A stretch of DNA of 10,222 nt, taken from contig CANRKE010000044.1 in NCBI GenBank assembly GCA_947631135.1, forward strand, positions 1-10,222, read 5' to 3'. Below are positions 1 to 6,085 of the stretch, one piece after another. This stretch comes from an uncultured Bacilli bacterium. GTDB taxonomy: Bacteria > Bacillota_I > Bacilli_A > RF39 > UBA660. A program made the position numbers and the translations under genes. The notes under the pieces were generated by a model. That model ran no database searches and had not been told where the DNA came from. It was given only the letters and a program-made list of their open reading frames with translations. Positions within the stretch are counted from its first letter, which is position 1. Every line of letters starts with the position of its first letter.

Positions 1-932
1 CTTAATTTAGTACATTCACTTATTGTTTTATTATCTATTTTTCTTTTTAACATTTCAATAGCTGTATTTGTGTTTGCCCTATTTTCTCCTTTTCTTTCAC
101 CACTTCTCTCACCACTTTCAAATACATCAATTGTATATGCTGCATATGATTTATCAAATACATCTCCAAGTTCTAGTGTTTTACTTTCTAATATTTCATT
201 TGCTTCTTTTATTATTGAACTTTCTTCAATCATCTCTTCATCCTCCTCTAACTTCTTATATAATTCTTTATTTGTATTTACTATATATCCTAATATTCTT
301 GTTCTTCCATCAATATCTGCAATGTTACTTGTATTATATAACGCATTACAGATTTTGGCAAGATTTACATGATATATTTTATAATTTTTACTTTCTTTTA
401 TTCCCTTAACTTCTTCTTTTATATAACATTCATATATATCTTTATCTAATCCATACTGGTCGTAGTTATCAAAAGATATCATTATGAATTTTGTTTTTCC
501 TATCTTTTTACCTTTATCTACCATAGAATAACTTACACCATTAAATGTTTGAATATTTTTATTTATTAACTCTTTAGATTTACGTACATTACATTCTAAC
601 AATATAAAATAATCTCCTACTTTTATTACTTTATCTGCTATACTTCTTCTTTGTATTACATTAATAACTTTTAATTCACTATCATACTCAATCATATTAT
701 CTTTAATATATTCATAATCTAGATCAATAAAGTAAGATATAACTTTCGCACAATAATTTCTTATCTTAAATAAATCTTTAAAAAGTATATCAATATAACA
801 AGGTAATTTAAAACCCTCATACTTTAAAAGTAATTCATTTAAATCATCCCTAGTTTTATTCTTTTTTCTGTTTAATTTGAAGAATTCTCTTACAAATTTA
901 TTTTCTTTTTTTAAATATGAATTATTCACCAT
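1..932 (-). CDS. Rpn/PD-(D/E)XK nuclease-family protein (transposase-like), 3' end cut by window edge
   Basis: An open frame of 310 codons runs without a stop from the ATG at 932 to the left edge, so the C-terminus is missing. The start is set by an AGGAGG box at 937-942. The protein looks like the Rpn / PD-(D/E)XK nuclease family transposases common in gut Firmicutes: an N-terminal DILFKDLFK-type segment (res 48-56), a nuclease core with Asp100 and a Glu113-x-Asn115 pair (LLECN), and a C-terminal charged stretch with GERSGERKGE (274-283) leading into an ISECTKL helix, as in the family tail. Family members are DNA endonucleases linked to RecA-independent recombination. Here the last active-site position is Asn, not the usual Gln or Lys, so activity is uncertain. 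It has its own promoter (962-990) and is probably monocistronic. Family call is fairly sure; biological role is not. Confidence 0.75.
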   Translation of the reverse strand, partial: MVNNSYLKKENKFVREFFKLNRKKNKTRDDLNELLLKYEGFKLPCYIDILFKDLFKIRNYCAKVISYFIDLDYEYIKDNMIEYDSELKVINVIQRRSIADKVIKVGDYFILLECNVRKSKELINKNIQTFNGVSYSMVDKGKKIGKTKFIMISFDNYDQYGLDKDIYECYIKEEVKGIKESKNYKIYHVNLAKICNALYNTSNIADIDGRTRILGYIVNTNKELYKKLEEDEEMIEESSIIKEANEILESKTLELGDVFDKSYAAYTIDVFESGERSGERKGENRANTNTAIEMLKRKIDNKTISECTKL

Positions 933-961
933 AATTCCTCCTTTCTTTAATAAACGATGCC

Positions 962-990
962 ATATTAACACAATAAAAACCATCTGTCAA
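962..990 (-). promoter_or_regulatory. Sigma-A promoter of the Rpn-like nuclease gene
   Basis: On the minus strand, TTGACA (985-990) is followed by a 17-bp spacer and TAATAT (962-967). This is a perfect -35 and a near-perfect -10, the best promoter match in the window. The predicted RNA start near 955 gives a leader of about 23 nt ending in AGGAGG and the ATG at 932. Confidence 0.85.
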
Positions 991-1035
991 ATGGCTAAAA
1001 GTAGCAAAAAAGTGAATTTTGTATACAGAAATAAT

Positions 1036-1106
1036 CAAATTATTTTCAAAAAAATTATTTTTGAAGATAATTTGCTCTTTTTTGAGCTCAAAACTCTGAT
1101 TTTTGA
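1036..1106. repeat. Cluster of AT-rich inverted repeats built on TTTTTGA motifs
   Basis: This lies in the 261-bp gap between the surface protein gene and the Rpn-like gene. Arms 1036-1052 and 1058-1074 form a 17-bp stem with one G-T pair and a 5-nt loop. A perfect 14-bp palindrome TTTTGAGCTCAAAA follows at 1080-1093, and another TTTTTGAAAAATT element begins at 1100. T-run plus GA motifs occur in alternating orientation at 1046-1054 (-), 1058-1064 (+), 1078-1085 (+), 1087-1093 (-) and 1100-1106 (+). The block lies upstream of the promoter at 962-990, so it could be an operator, a target site for the nuclease, or chance structure in AT-rich DNA. The remaining gap sequence holds the promoter and the terminator at 1153-1187; I see no gene in it. 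Confidence 0.55.
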
Positions 1107-1152
1107 AAAATTAAATTTTTTTCAATTTTTTTTAATTTTCTTGATAAATAAC

Positions 1153-1187
1153 AAAAAATACCATAACTTTTAACATTATGATATTTT
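1153..1187 (-). terminator. Rho-independent terminator of the 570-aa surface protein gene
   Basis: Read on the minus strand, a 12-bp stem (1176-1187 with 1155-1166, one G-U pair) closes a 9-nt loop and runs directly into a T-rich stretch. It begins 7 bp after the stop codon of the surface protein gene, so that gene is probably transcribed alone. Confidence 0.75.
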
Positions 1188-1193
1188 GATTTT

Positions 1194-2906
1194 TTAATAA
1201 TAAGCTTGAAATAGAGGTGAGGTATCATCACTTGATTCTATTATAGTATTTCCATCATATGTTTTAATCTTTGGTAAAGTTATTGATTCATACTCTGCTT
1301 TATCTTTTTTAGTTCCATCAGAATTTATAAGTCTTACTATTCGTTTATTTTTATAATCTATATAATCCCTTGTGTTATCTACACTTTTTAATGGATCATG
1401 TCCAGTTATATCTATTGTTATATTTTGAATATTAAAGTTTTTTCTTACTATAATTCTTGAGTAATAGATTTCTGTATTTGGTGTATTATTAATGTTTGAT
1501 TGATATGAATATTTTATATATTTTGTACCATATCCAAAGTGAGAAAAATTCCAGTATGAGGAATAGCCTTCTCTAATTTGTTCATAGCAATTATAATCTT
1601 TACTGTAAATTTTATATACTGTTAACCAAGGTTTTTGTGCACCGTTAGATCCACTTTGAGATACAATTGTACCCTTTTTAAAGGTACCGTGATTCCATGG
1701 ATAAATAAGTGTAATAGTATTATCTTCTTTATTTATACCTTCATATGTGTATATTGCATTTCCCCACCAATTATTTTTTGAATATGTTTCAGGTGGATAT
1801 GTATATCCTCTAGAATCTGTATAATTCCAAAATATGAAATTTCTATCATATGTTGGTGTTGAATCTGTCACATTATATTTTGAAATATCCTCTAAATACA
1901 CTGTTCTATCCCCATCATTTAAATCGCGTGCTAATCTTGTAGTGTTTTTATATGAAATATTAAATTGAATCATTGAATTTTTATCTATATCAAATGAACT
2001 AATACCAATATGATTTTGAGCATCTGTTTCATTTTGTTTTGCACATACATTAAAATAGTAAGAATCATCACCAATAATTGATATATACTCATTATTTTCA
2101 TATGTAGTTGATTTATTTGTTAAAATATTAAAACTACCCAAACTTTTATATTTTTCATCACTATATGTTAAATTAGAAAAATTTGTATTATCCCCTAATT
2201 CACCTAATCCATTATCAACTAAATTTTGTGATACAGAAATATTTATTGTTTTGTTATCACCTACATTTTTACCACCAACAGTATTTCCATATATCTTTAA
2301 ATCATCTAAAGTTCCATTTGTTGTATTTGATATTACTGTTATTTCATCTTTTGGTGTTGAAGCTAATTTTTGCCTTGCTTCTATTTGTATCTTAAAACTA
2401 CCACTTCTATTTAACATATAACTTTGGTCTATATCATTAGAATTTTCTATCCATAATTGTAGTTTATATTTTTTGATATCTTTACTATCTATTTCTATGC
2501 TTCTTTTTAAATAATCTTTTGTATTAGCTAGTTCATGAAAATTGCCTTCATTTACTATTTCATTGTTACTTAATAATCTCCATTTAAAGTTTTCATCTTT
2601 TAAAGCTAGTGGTAGATCTATATCAACAAGTTTAATATCATAATATGCATAACTATTTCCTTTATTTTCTACACTAAAGTTAAATACACTAGATTTTTCT
2701 TCTATTTCATCATTATTAATTGGTAGTAAATTATCAACTGTTACTTCTTCTCCATCAATATATTCAACATCAAGATTACCTATTTTAGTTGAATTCTCAC
2801 TAGTACTTGTATTAAAGAACATTGCATAACTCACGACAAGTACTCCTATTATTAATACTATAATAGATATTATTACTACATTTCTTATTATTTTTTTCTT
2901 ATCCAA
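1194..2906 (-). CDS. Large surface/secreted protein with TasA-like N-terminus and phage-fibre-like C-terminal modules, TTG start
   Basis: 570 aa. Lys-rich N-terminus, one hydrophobic signal/anchor helix (res 7-29), then a SYAMFFNTSTSENST stretch that resembles TasA/camelysin (SipW-type) surface proteins. Residues 40-180 continue that beta-rich domain (FNFSVENKG, YAYYDIKL). Residues about 325-425 (TVYLEDI, NYTDSRGYTYPPETYSKN, NTITL, KGTIVSQS) resemble a module I associate with phage tail fibres and giant surface proteins. The C-terminus (ITLPKIKTYDGNTIIE) has the look of a fibre tail end. No LPXTG anchor is seen. There is no ATG: the frame opens after a stop at 2922-2924, and the first usable codon is TTG at 2904-2906 (ATT at 2907-2909 is the only rival), 7 nt after GGTG. 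It is probably exported and displayed; ligand unknown. It has its own promoter, leader and terminator. Confidence 0.75.
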   Translation of the reverse strand: MDKKKIIRNVVIISIIVLIIGVLVVSYAMFFNTSTSENSTKIGNLDVEYIDGEEVTVDNLLPINNDEIEEKSSVFNFSVENKGNSYAYYDIKLVDIDLPLALKDENFKWRLLSNNEIVNEGNFHELANTKDYLKRSIEIDSKDIKKYKLQLWIENSNDIDQSYMLNRSGSFKIQIEARQKLASTPKDEITVISNTTNGTLDDLKIYGNTVGGKNVGDNKTINISVSQNLVDNGLGELGDNTNFSNLTYSDEKYKSLGSFNILTNKSTTYENNEYISIIGDDSYYFNVCAKQNETDAQNHIGISSFDIDKNSMIQFNISYKNTTRLARDLNDGDRTVYLEDISKYNVTDSTPTYDRNFIFWNYTDSRGYTYPPETYSKNNWWGNAIYTYEGINKEDNTITLIYPWNHGTFKKGTIVSQSGSNGAQKPWLTVYKIYSKDYNCYEQIREGYSSYWNFSHFGYGTKYIKYSYQSNINNTPNTEIYYSRIIVRKNFNIQNITIDITGHDPLKSVDNTRDYIDYKNKRIVRLINSDGTKKDKAEYESITLPKIKTYDGNTIIESSDDTSPLFQAYY

Positions 2907-3028
2907 AATAAAACACCTACCTCATCCTAAGGTAAGTTATTAGGTCTTATAAATATTATTGACCCCCCCCATATCGAACATATGTTTGTACATGTTCAAT
3001 ACGAAGAGGACCTACCTTTTTTTATTAC
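2907..3028 (-). promoter_or_regulatory. Structured 5' leader with duplicated SD octamer, candidate cis-regulatory RNA switch
   Basis: This is the predicted leader RNA of the 570-aa surface protein. Minus-strand AGGTAGGT occurs near the RNA 5' end (3017 down to 3010) and again over the Shine-Dalgarno region (2922 down to 2915). A single ACTTACCT (2937 down to 2930) can pair with either copy through the same 8 bp (one G-U), and only one pairing is possible at a time. Pairing with the second copy makes a hairpin with a 7-nt loop that hides the SD; pairing with the first frees it. Between them is a 12-bp hairpin with two G-U pairs (3003-2992 with 2981-2970), a run of eight G (2970-2963), and a second helix option, TAGGTC (3014-3009) with GACCTA (2946-2941). 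I do not recognise it as T-box, SAM, or c-di-GMP class I. Function as a switch is inferred. Confidence 0.6.
2963..2970. repeat. Homopolymer C8/G8 tract inside the surface protein leader
   Basis: Eight consecutive C on the plus strand (G in the leader RNA) sit in a surrounding sequence of very low GC. The last base also closes the 12-bp leader hairpin. Runs of this length are prone to slipped-strand length change, so the tract could vary leader structure between cells; that is inference. Confidence 0.9.
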
Positions 3029-3034
3029 AATTTC

Positions 3035-3063
3035 ATATTAGCATAATTTAGTTAAAAATTCAA
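3035..3063 (-). promoter_or_regulatory. Sigma-A promoter of the 570-aa surface protein gene
   Basis: Minus-strand TTGAAT (3058-3063), 17-bp spacer, TAATAT (3035-3040). The RNA start is predicted near 3028, which defines the leader of about 120 nt. The promoter is divergent from that of spoVS. Confidence 0.75.
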
Positions 3064-3088
3064 TAAAATTGTTTATTATTTTTATTTT

Positions 3089-3118
3089 TTGAATATTTAA
3101 ATTTTAATAACATAGTAT
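3089..3118 (+). promoter_or_regulatory. Possible promoter of spoVS
   Basis: TTGAAT (3089-3094), 18-bp spacer, TAGTAT (3113-3118). The spacing is acceptable but the -10 is imperfect. spoVS of Bacillus is read by the sporulation sigma factor H; I do not see a clear sigma-H pattern here, so the sigma class is open. Confidence 0.45.
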
Positions 3119-3145
3119 TAAGTGTAAGTTAAGGAGGAATAAGTT

Positions 3146-3406
3146 ATGGGAACATTAAAAGTTTCATCTAAATCTAATCCAAATTCTGTAGCAGGTGCTT
3201 TAGCAAATGTTATTCGAGAAAAAAATGAAGTTGAAATTCAAGCAATAGGTGCTGGAGCTCTCAATCAAGCAATAAAAGCAATTGCAATAGCACGTGGCTT
3301 TGTTGCTCCTTCTGGTAAAAATTTAATTTGCATACCAGCGTTTACAGATATTGTAATAGATGGTGAAGAAAGAACAGCAATTAAACTTATTGTTGAAGCA
3401 AAATAA
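3146..3406 (+). CDS. spoVS: Stage V sporulation protein S (SpoVS)
   Basis: 86 aa, the usual full length of SpoVS. The sequence matches the family closely from end to end: LKVSSKSNPNSVAGALANVI (res 4-23), the core EIQAIGAGALNQA (30-42), AIARGFVAPSG (47-57) and the C-terminal IDGEERTAIKLIVE. SpoVS is a small Alba-like, probably nucleic-acid-binding protein; in Bacillus its loss blocks late spore coat and core development, and relatives also occur in bacteria that do not form spores. AAGGAGG at 3131-3137 lies 8 nt before the ATG. It is transcribed alone, divergent from the surface protein gene and convergent with the HU gene across a shared terminator. Its presence suggests ancestral or current sporulation ability but does not prove it. 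Confidence 0.97.
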   Translation: MGTLKVSSKSNPNSVAGALANVIREKNEVEIQAIGAGALNQAIKAIAIARGFVAPSGKNLICIPAFTDIVIDGEERTAIKLIVEAK

Positions 3407-3432
3407 AAAAAGTTTAGAAATAAACTTTTTTT
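3405..3432. terminator. Bidirectional terminator between spoVS and the HU gene
   Basis: A perfect 12-bp stem (3405-3416 with 3421-3432) with a GAAA tetraloop has an A-run on one side and a T-run on the other, so it can work as an intrinsic terminator in both directions. It starts inside the spoVS stop codon and ends 5 bp before the HU stop codon. Confidence 0.9.
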
Positions 3433-3437
3433 ATTTA

Positions 3438-3713
3438 TTATTCATTTACTGCATCTTTTAATTTACTACCAGCTTTAAATGAAACAACATTTTTAGCATC
3501 AACATGTACTGTTTCACCAGTTAATGGATTTCTGCAATCTCTTGCAGCTCTTTCTTTCATTTCGAAAGTTCCGAACCCAACTAAAGTAACTTTGTTTTTA
3601 GTTTTAAGTCCTTCTTTAATACCTTCAATAATTGCTTCTAAAGCTCTACCAGCATCAGCTTTTGTTAATCCTGCATTAGCTGCTGCATATTCGATTAATT
3701 CTTGTTTTGACAT
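3438..3713 (-). CDS. hup: HU-family DNA-binding protein
   Basis: 91 aa, normal length for HU. It is a histone-like nucleoid protein that binds and bends DNA as a dimer. Seen in the sequence: helical N-terminal half (SKQELIEYAAANAGLTKADAGRALEAI region), the VGFGTFE turn (45-51), and the DNA-bending beta-arm with RNP at 61-63 (RNPLTGE), then the C-terminal FKAGSKLKDAVN. AGGAGGT at 3721-3727 lies 7 nt upstream of the ATG, a strong site that fits an abundant protein. A sigma-A-like promoter lies at 3778-3806, and the leader carries a tandem 7-bp repeat (3741-3754) next to a small TAGC/GCTA hairpin. It is monocistronic. HU rather than IHF is favoured by its length and by lineage. Confidence 0.96.
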   Translation of the reverse strand: MSKQELIEYAAANAGLTKADAGRALEAIIEGIKEGLKTKNKVTLVGFGTFEMKERAARDCRNPLTGETVHVDAKNVVSFKAGSKLKDAVNE

Positions 3714-3777
3714 TTCTTTTACCTCCTATTATGTCTAATCATGTAGCATGTAGCTTTGCTATATTTACTACAATATT

Positions 3778-3806
3778 ACAATACCATTTTTTATATTTTA
3801 AATCAA
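3778..3806 (-). promoter_or_regulatory. Promoter of the HU gene
   Basis: Minus-strand TTGATT (3801-3806), 17-bp spacer, TATTGT (3778-3783), followed by a leader of about 55-60 nt. The spacing is ideal and both boxes are moderate matches. Confidence 0.55.
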
Positions 3807-3820
3807 TATAAATAAGTTAA

Positions 3821-3866
3821 TTTTATTAAAAAATATATAATTTTTGGCTATTTTTATTAAAAAATA
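3821..3866. repeat. 15-bp direct repeat between uvsE and the HU promoter
   Basis: TTTTATTAAAAAATA occurs at 3821-3835 and again at 3852-3866. On the minus strand, part of this block can also fold into a weak AT-only hairpin ending in a T-run, which might terminate uvsE. The low complexity makes chance likely. Confidence 0.4.
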
Positions 3867-3883
3867 CATAAATATAATAAAAA

Positions 3884-4831
3884 TTATACAATAAATGTTG
3901 TATCATCAATGAATTTATAAGAAGTTTTATACTTAAGTTCCCTTACTAACTTGAATAAAGCTTCATCTTTTTTCTTAGCTTCTATCATAATATCTATATC
4001 TCTATTTACAAATTTAATACTTTCAATAAAGTTAATAAATTCATCAGCATTAACATAATCATGATGTGATCTATAATCTTTTTTAGTATTATTTTTTGGT
4101 GATGAATAATGTATTTTAGGATTAGTGCCACTATTATTCCAAGTATTAAATATATCACGTATATAATCATTTAAATCTTTGCCATTATTATTACACATAT
4201 AATGATGATAATCTAAAACCATCGGTATATTCAATTTTTCACATATTTTTAATACATCACAAATATTAAATACTTTATCATCATTTTCAACAATTATTCT
4301 TTTTTTTATATCTTTATCTAGTTTATTAAAACTATTTACAAATCTAGATATACTATTATCTTTACCAAATACACTACTTCCAACATGAAGAACTATACTT
4401 GGATAATTTATATCTAGTATGTTTAGAATATTTTTATGATAATTAAGTATACTATTAGTGGAATGTATCACACTATCTTTGATACTATTTAAGACAGTAT
4501 ATTCACTTGGGTGTACATCACATCTCAATTTATTTTTCTTAATATAATTTCTAATATTAATAAATTTATCTATATGATTATCAATGTAATTATAATTAAC
4601 ATTATCGTGTGTTGCAAGTGGTATTAAATTTGATGTTATTCTATAAAAATGTATATTATTTTTAACATTAAATTTAAGTATTTCAAGTAATGTATCTAAA
4701 TTATGATCTATTATATTTTTTAATATATTATTATCATTAGTCTTATTATAATTAGTATAATTAATTGTTTTAAATGATTTTTCATGTTGTATTGTTGTAC
4801 AAATTGATACATATCCTAATCTAACTTTCAT
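3884..4831 (-). CDS. uvsE: UV DNA damage repair endonuclease UvsE (UVDE)
   Basis: 315 aa, standard for the family. UvsE is a TIM-barrel, metal-dependent enzyme that nicks DNA 5' of UV photoproducts and starts an excision pathway independent of UvrABC. The expected metal and active-site residues are visible: His107 (DVHPSEYTVLNS), His149 (LHVGSS), Glu182 (IIVEND), Asp207/His209-210 (LDYHH), Lys239-x-His241 (KIH, where the family has a modified lysine), His256-257 (SHHDYV) and Glu284 (MIEAKKKDEAL). The start is placed at the second ATG (MKVRLGYVSI), which matches the family's N-terminus and has TGAGGTG at 4839-4845, 7 nt upstream; the ATG at 4846 overlaps that site. Only 44 bp separate it from a divergent membrane protein gene, and I see no clear -35/-10 pair for either. 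Confidence 0.95.
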   Translation of the reverse strand: MKVRLGYVSICTTIQHEKSFKTINYTNYNKTNDNNILKNIIDHNLDTLLEILKFNVKNNIHFYRITSNLIPLATHDNVNYNYIDNHIDKFINIRNYIKKNKLRCDVHPSEYTVLNSIKDSVIHSTNSILNYHKNILNILDINYPSIVLHVGSSVFGKDNSISRFVNSFNKLDKDIKKRIIVENDDKVFNICDVLKICEKLNIPMVLDYHHYMCNNNGKDLNDYIRDIFNTWNNSGTNPKIHYSSPKNNTKKDYRSHHDYVNADEFINFIESIKFVNRDIDIMIEAKKKDEALFKLVRELKYKTSYKFIDDTTFIV

Positions 4832-4875
4832 AAAAGAACACCTCATATATAGTATGAATAGAAAGGATAATATTT

Positions 4876-5403
4876 ATGAGTTTAAAAAAAGAAAAAATAA
4901 TTAGTGTTATTGCAATATTTCTAATAAGTTCATTAGTACATTTTACTTATAATTTAATACCAATAAATATAGTAAGTTATTTTTTCCCAGTAAATGAAAG
5001 TATATTTGAACATTTAAAAATGATAATGACAACATATTTTATTTGGGGTATAATTGAGTATTTTATTTTAAAAAAGATAAAACATAATAATTTTTGTTTA
5101 TCTACATTAATCTCTAGTTTAGTATGTATTATATTTATATTACTTGTATTTTCACCAATTTATTTGATATTGATGAACAAAAAAGAAAACATGATAGTAA
5201 CACTAATTATATACTTTATAGGTATAGTAATATCTCAATTTATAAGTTATAAAATATTAAAATCCAAAACTAATTACAAAAAATTAAATTACTTATCAAT
5301 ATTAGTATATATTGTAATTATGTTTATATTTGCATACTTAACACATAATCCAATACATAATGATATATTTTTTGACTTTGAAAAAAAGAAATATGGAATA
5401 TAA
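4876..5403 (+). CDS. DUF6512-like integral membrane protein
   Basis: 175 aa with five predicted membrane helices (about res 8-26, 48-66, 74-100, 107-127, 138-155). A strongly conserved-looking segment between helices 1 and 2, FFPVNESIFEHLK (36-48), and the C-terminal THNPIHNDIFFDFEKKKYGI match the pattern I associate with the DUF6512 family (FxPVNESxWEHLK and a terminal NPPHxPLF...YG). The function of that family is unknown to me; the invariant NES..EH motif at the membrane edge could be a metal or catalytic site, which is speculation. A GAAAGGAT Shine-Dalgarno sequence precedes the ATG. It is divergent from uvsE and convergent with nth, and ends in the shared hairpin at 5403-5449. Confidence 0.8.
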   Translation: MSLKKEKIISVIAIFLISSLVHFTYNLIPINIVSYFFPVNESIFEHLKMIMTTYFIWGIIEYFILKKIKHNNFCLSTLISSLVCIIFILLVFSPIYLILMNKKENMIVTLIIYFIGIVISQFISYKILKSKTNYKKLNYLSILVYIVIMFIFAYLTHNPIHNDIFFDFEKKKYGI

Positions 5404-5449
5404 ATAATAAAAATACTTAATAATGTTTATGTTAAGTATTTTTATTATT
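5403..5449. terminator. Strong bidirectional terminator between the DUF6512-like gene and nth
   Basis: A perfect 18-bp stem (5403-5420 with 5432-5449) with an 11-nt loop has A/T runs on both flanks. On the minus strand the first arm contains the last five codons and the stop of nth, so the hairpin overlaps coding sequence. Confidence 0.9.
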
Positions 5450-6085
5450 ATTTTTATAATATTTACATATATTAATTAATTTACAATCACAACAACTAGG
5501 TTTTATTGCTCGACAATTATATCTTCCAAATAATACCAATTGATGATGTGTCTTACTCCATCTATCCTTAGGTAATTTTTTCATAAGTTTTCTTTCTACT
5601 GTTAAAACATCATCATTTTTATATGCAAGACCTAATCTTTTTGATACTCTTTCAACATGGGTATCCACTGCAATTGCTGGATAATCATAAATATTACTTA
5701 ATACTACATTAGCTGTTTTTCTTCCAACTCCAGGCATTTTAATAAGTAGATCTCTATCATTAGGAACAACACCATCATATTCTTCATCTAATATTTTTGC
5801 TATTTCTTTTACGTATATAGCTTTTTTCCTAAATGATCCAATACTTCTAATAATATTTTCTATATCTTGTACATCAGCATTCTTAAGATATTTTAAATCT
5901 GGATATTTATTAAATAAAACATTAGTAACCATATTTACTCGTTTATCAGTAGTTTGTGCACTTAAAACAGTAGCAATTAATAATTCGTAATCTTTATTAT
6001 AATTTAATTCACATTTAGGGTTTTCATATAATTCATCTAAATAATCACATATTTTACTGATATTTGCTACCATAATATCACCCAT
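5432..6085 (-). CDS. nth: Endonuclease III (DNA glycosylase/AP lyase)
   Basis: 217 aa, typical. It removes oxidised pyrimidines and cleaves the abasic site in base-excision repair. Visible features: LLIATVLSAQTTD (35-47), the helix-hairpin-helix MPGVGRKTANVVL (117-129) with catalytic Lys123, catalytic Asp141 in AVDTHVERVSKRLGL, and a complete 4Fe-4S ligand set Cys191-X6-Cys198-X2-Cys201-X5-Cys207. Its ATG overlaps the end of dnaD by 8 bp, so the two are probably translationally coupled. The start is ambiguous: the first ATG (6085) has little SD, while an in-frame ATG four codons later follows GGGTGAT closely. dnaD-nth adjacency is conserved in Firmicutes. It is the last gene of the holA operon. 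Confidence 0.97.
   Translation of the reverse strand: MGDIMVANISKICDYLDELYENPKCELNYNKDYELLIATVLSAQTTDKRVNMVTNVLFNKYPDLKYLKNADVQDIENIIRSIGSFRKKAIYVKEIAKILDEEYDGVVPNDRDLLIKMPGVGRKTANVVLSNIYDYPAIAVDTHVERVSKRLGLAYKNDDVLTVERKLMKKLPKDRWSKTHHQLVLFGRYNCRAIKPSCCDCKLINICKYYKNNNKNT

Noticed and set aside
68..409. Plus-strand open frames of 113 and 100 codons
   Set aside because: They lie antisense to the continuous Rpn-like frame, have no Shine-Dalgarno site and give low-complexity Leu/Phe/Tyr-rich translations.
877..1173. Plus-strand 98-codon frame
   Set aside because: It overlaps the start of the Rpn-like gene, its promoter and the palindrome cluster; the translation is a Phe/Lys/Ile/Asn-rich by-product of AT-rich DNA with no family resemblance.
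2914..3018. Invertible promoter segment flanked by repeats
   Set aside because: The matching AGGTAGGT copies are direct, not inverted, and do not flank the promoter; no recombinase gene is nearby.
2929..3020. Plus-strand terminator formed by AGGTA/AGGTC and GACCTACCT followed by T7
   Set aside because: No plus-strand gene lies upstream to be terminated; the minus-strand promoter at 3035-3063 makes a leader RNA the better reading.
2907..3028. T-box, SAM or c-di-GMP-I riboswitch
   Set aside because: I found none of the conserved core strings I know for these classes (for example the T-box GGTGG-type antiterminator bulge or the GCAAAGC-type c-di-GMP core). A covariance-model search would be needed to exclude other classes.
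4832..4846. Upstream ATG that would add five residues to UvsE
   Set aside because: This ATG lies inside the SD of the next ATG, has no SD of its own, and the added MRCSF is not part of the family N-terminus.
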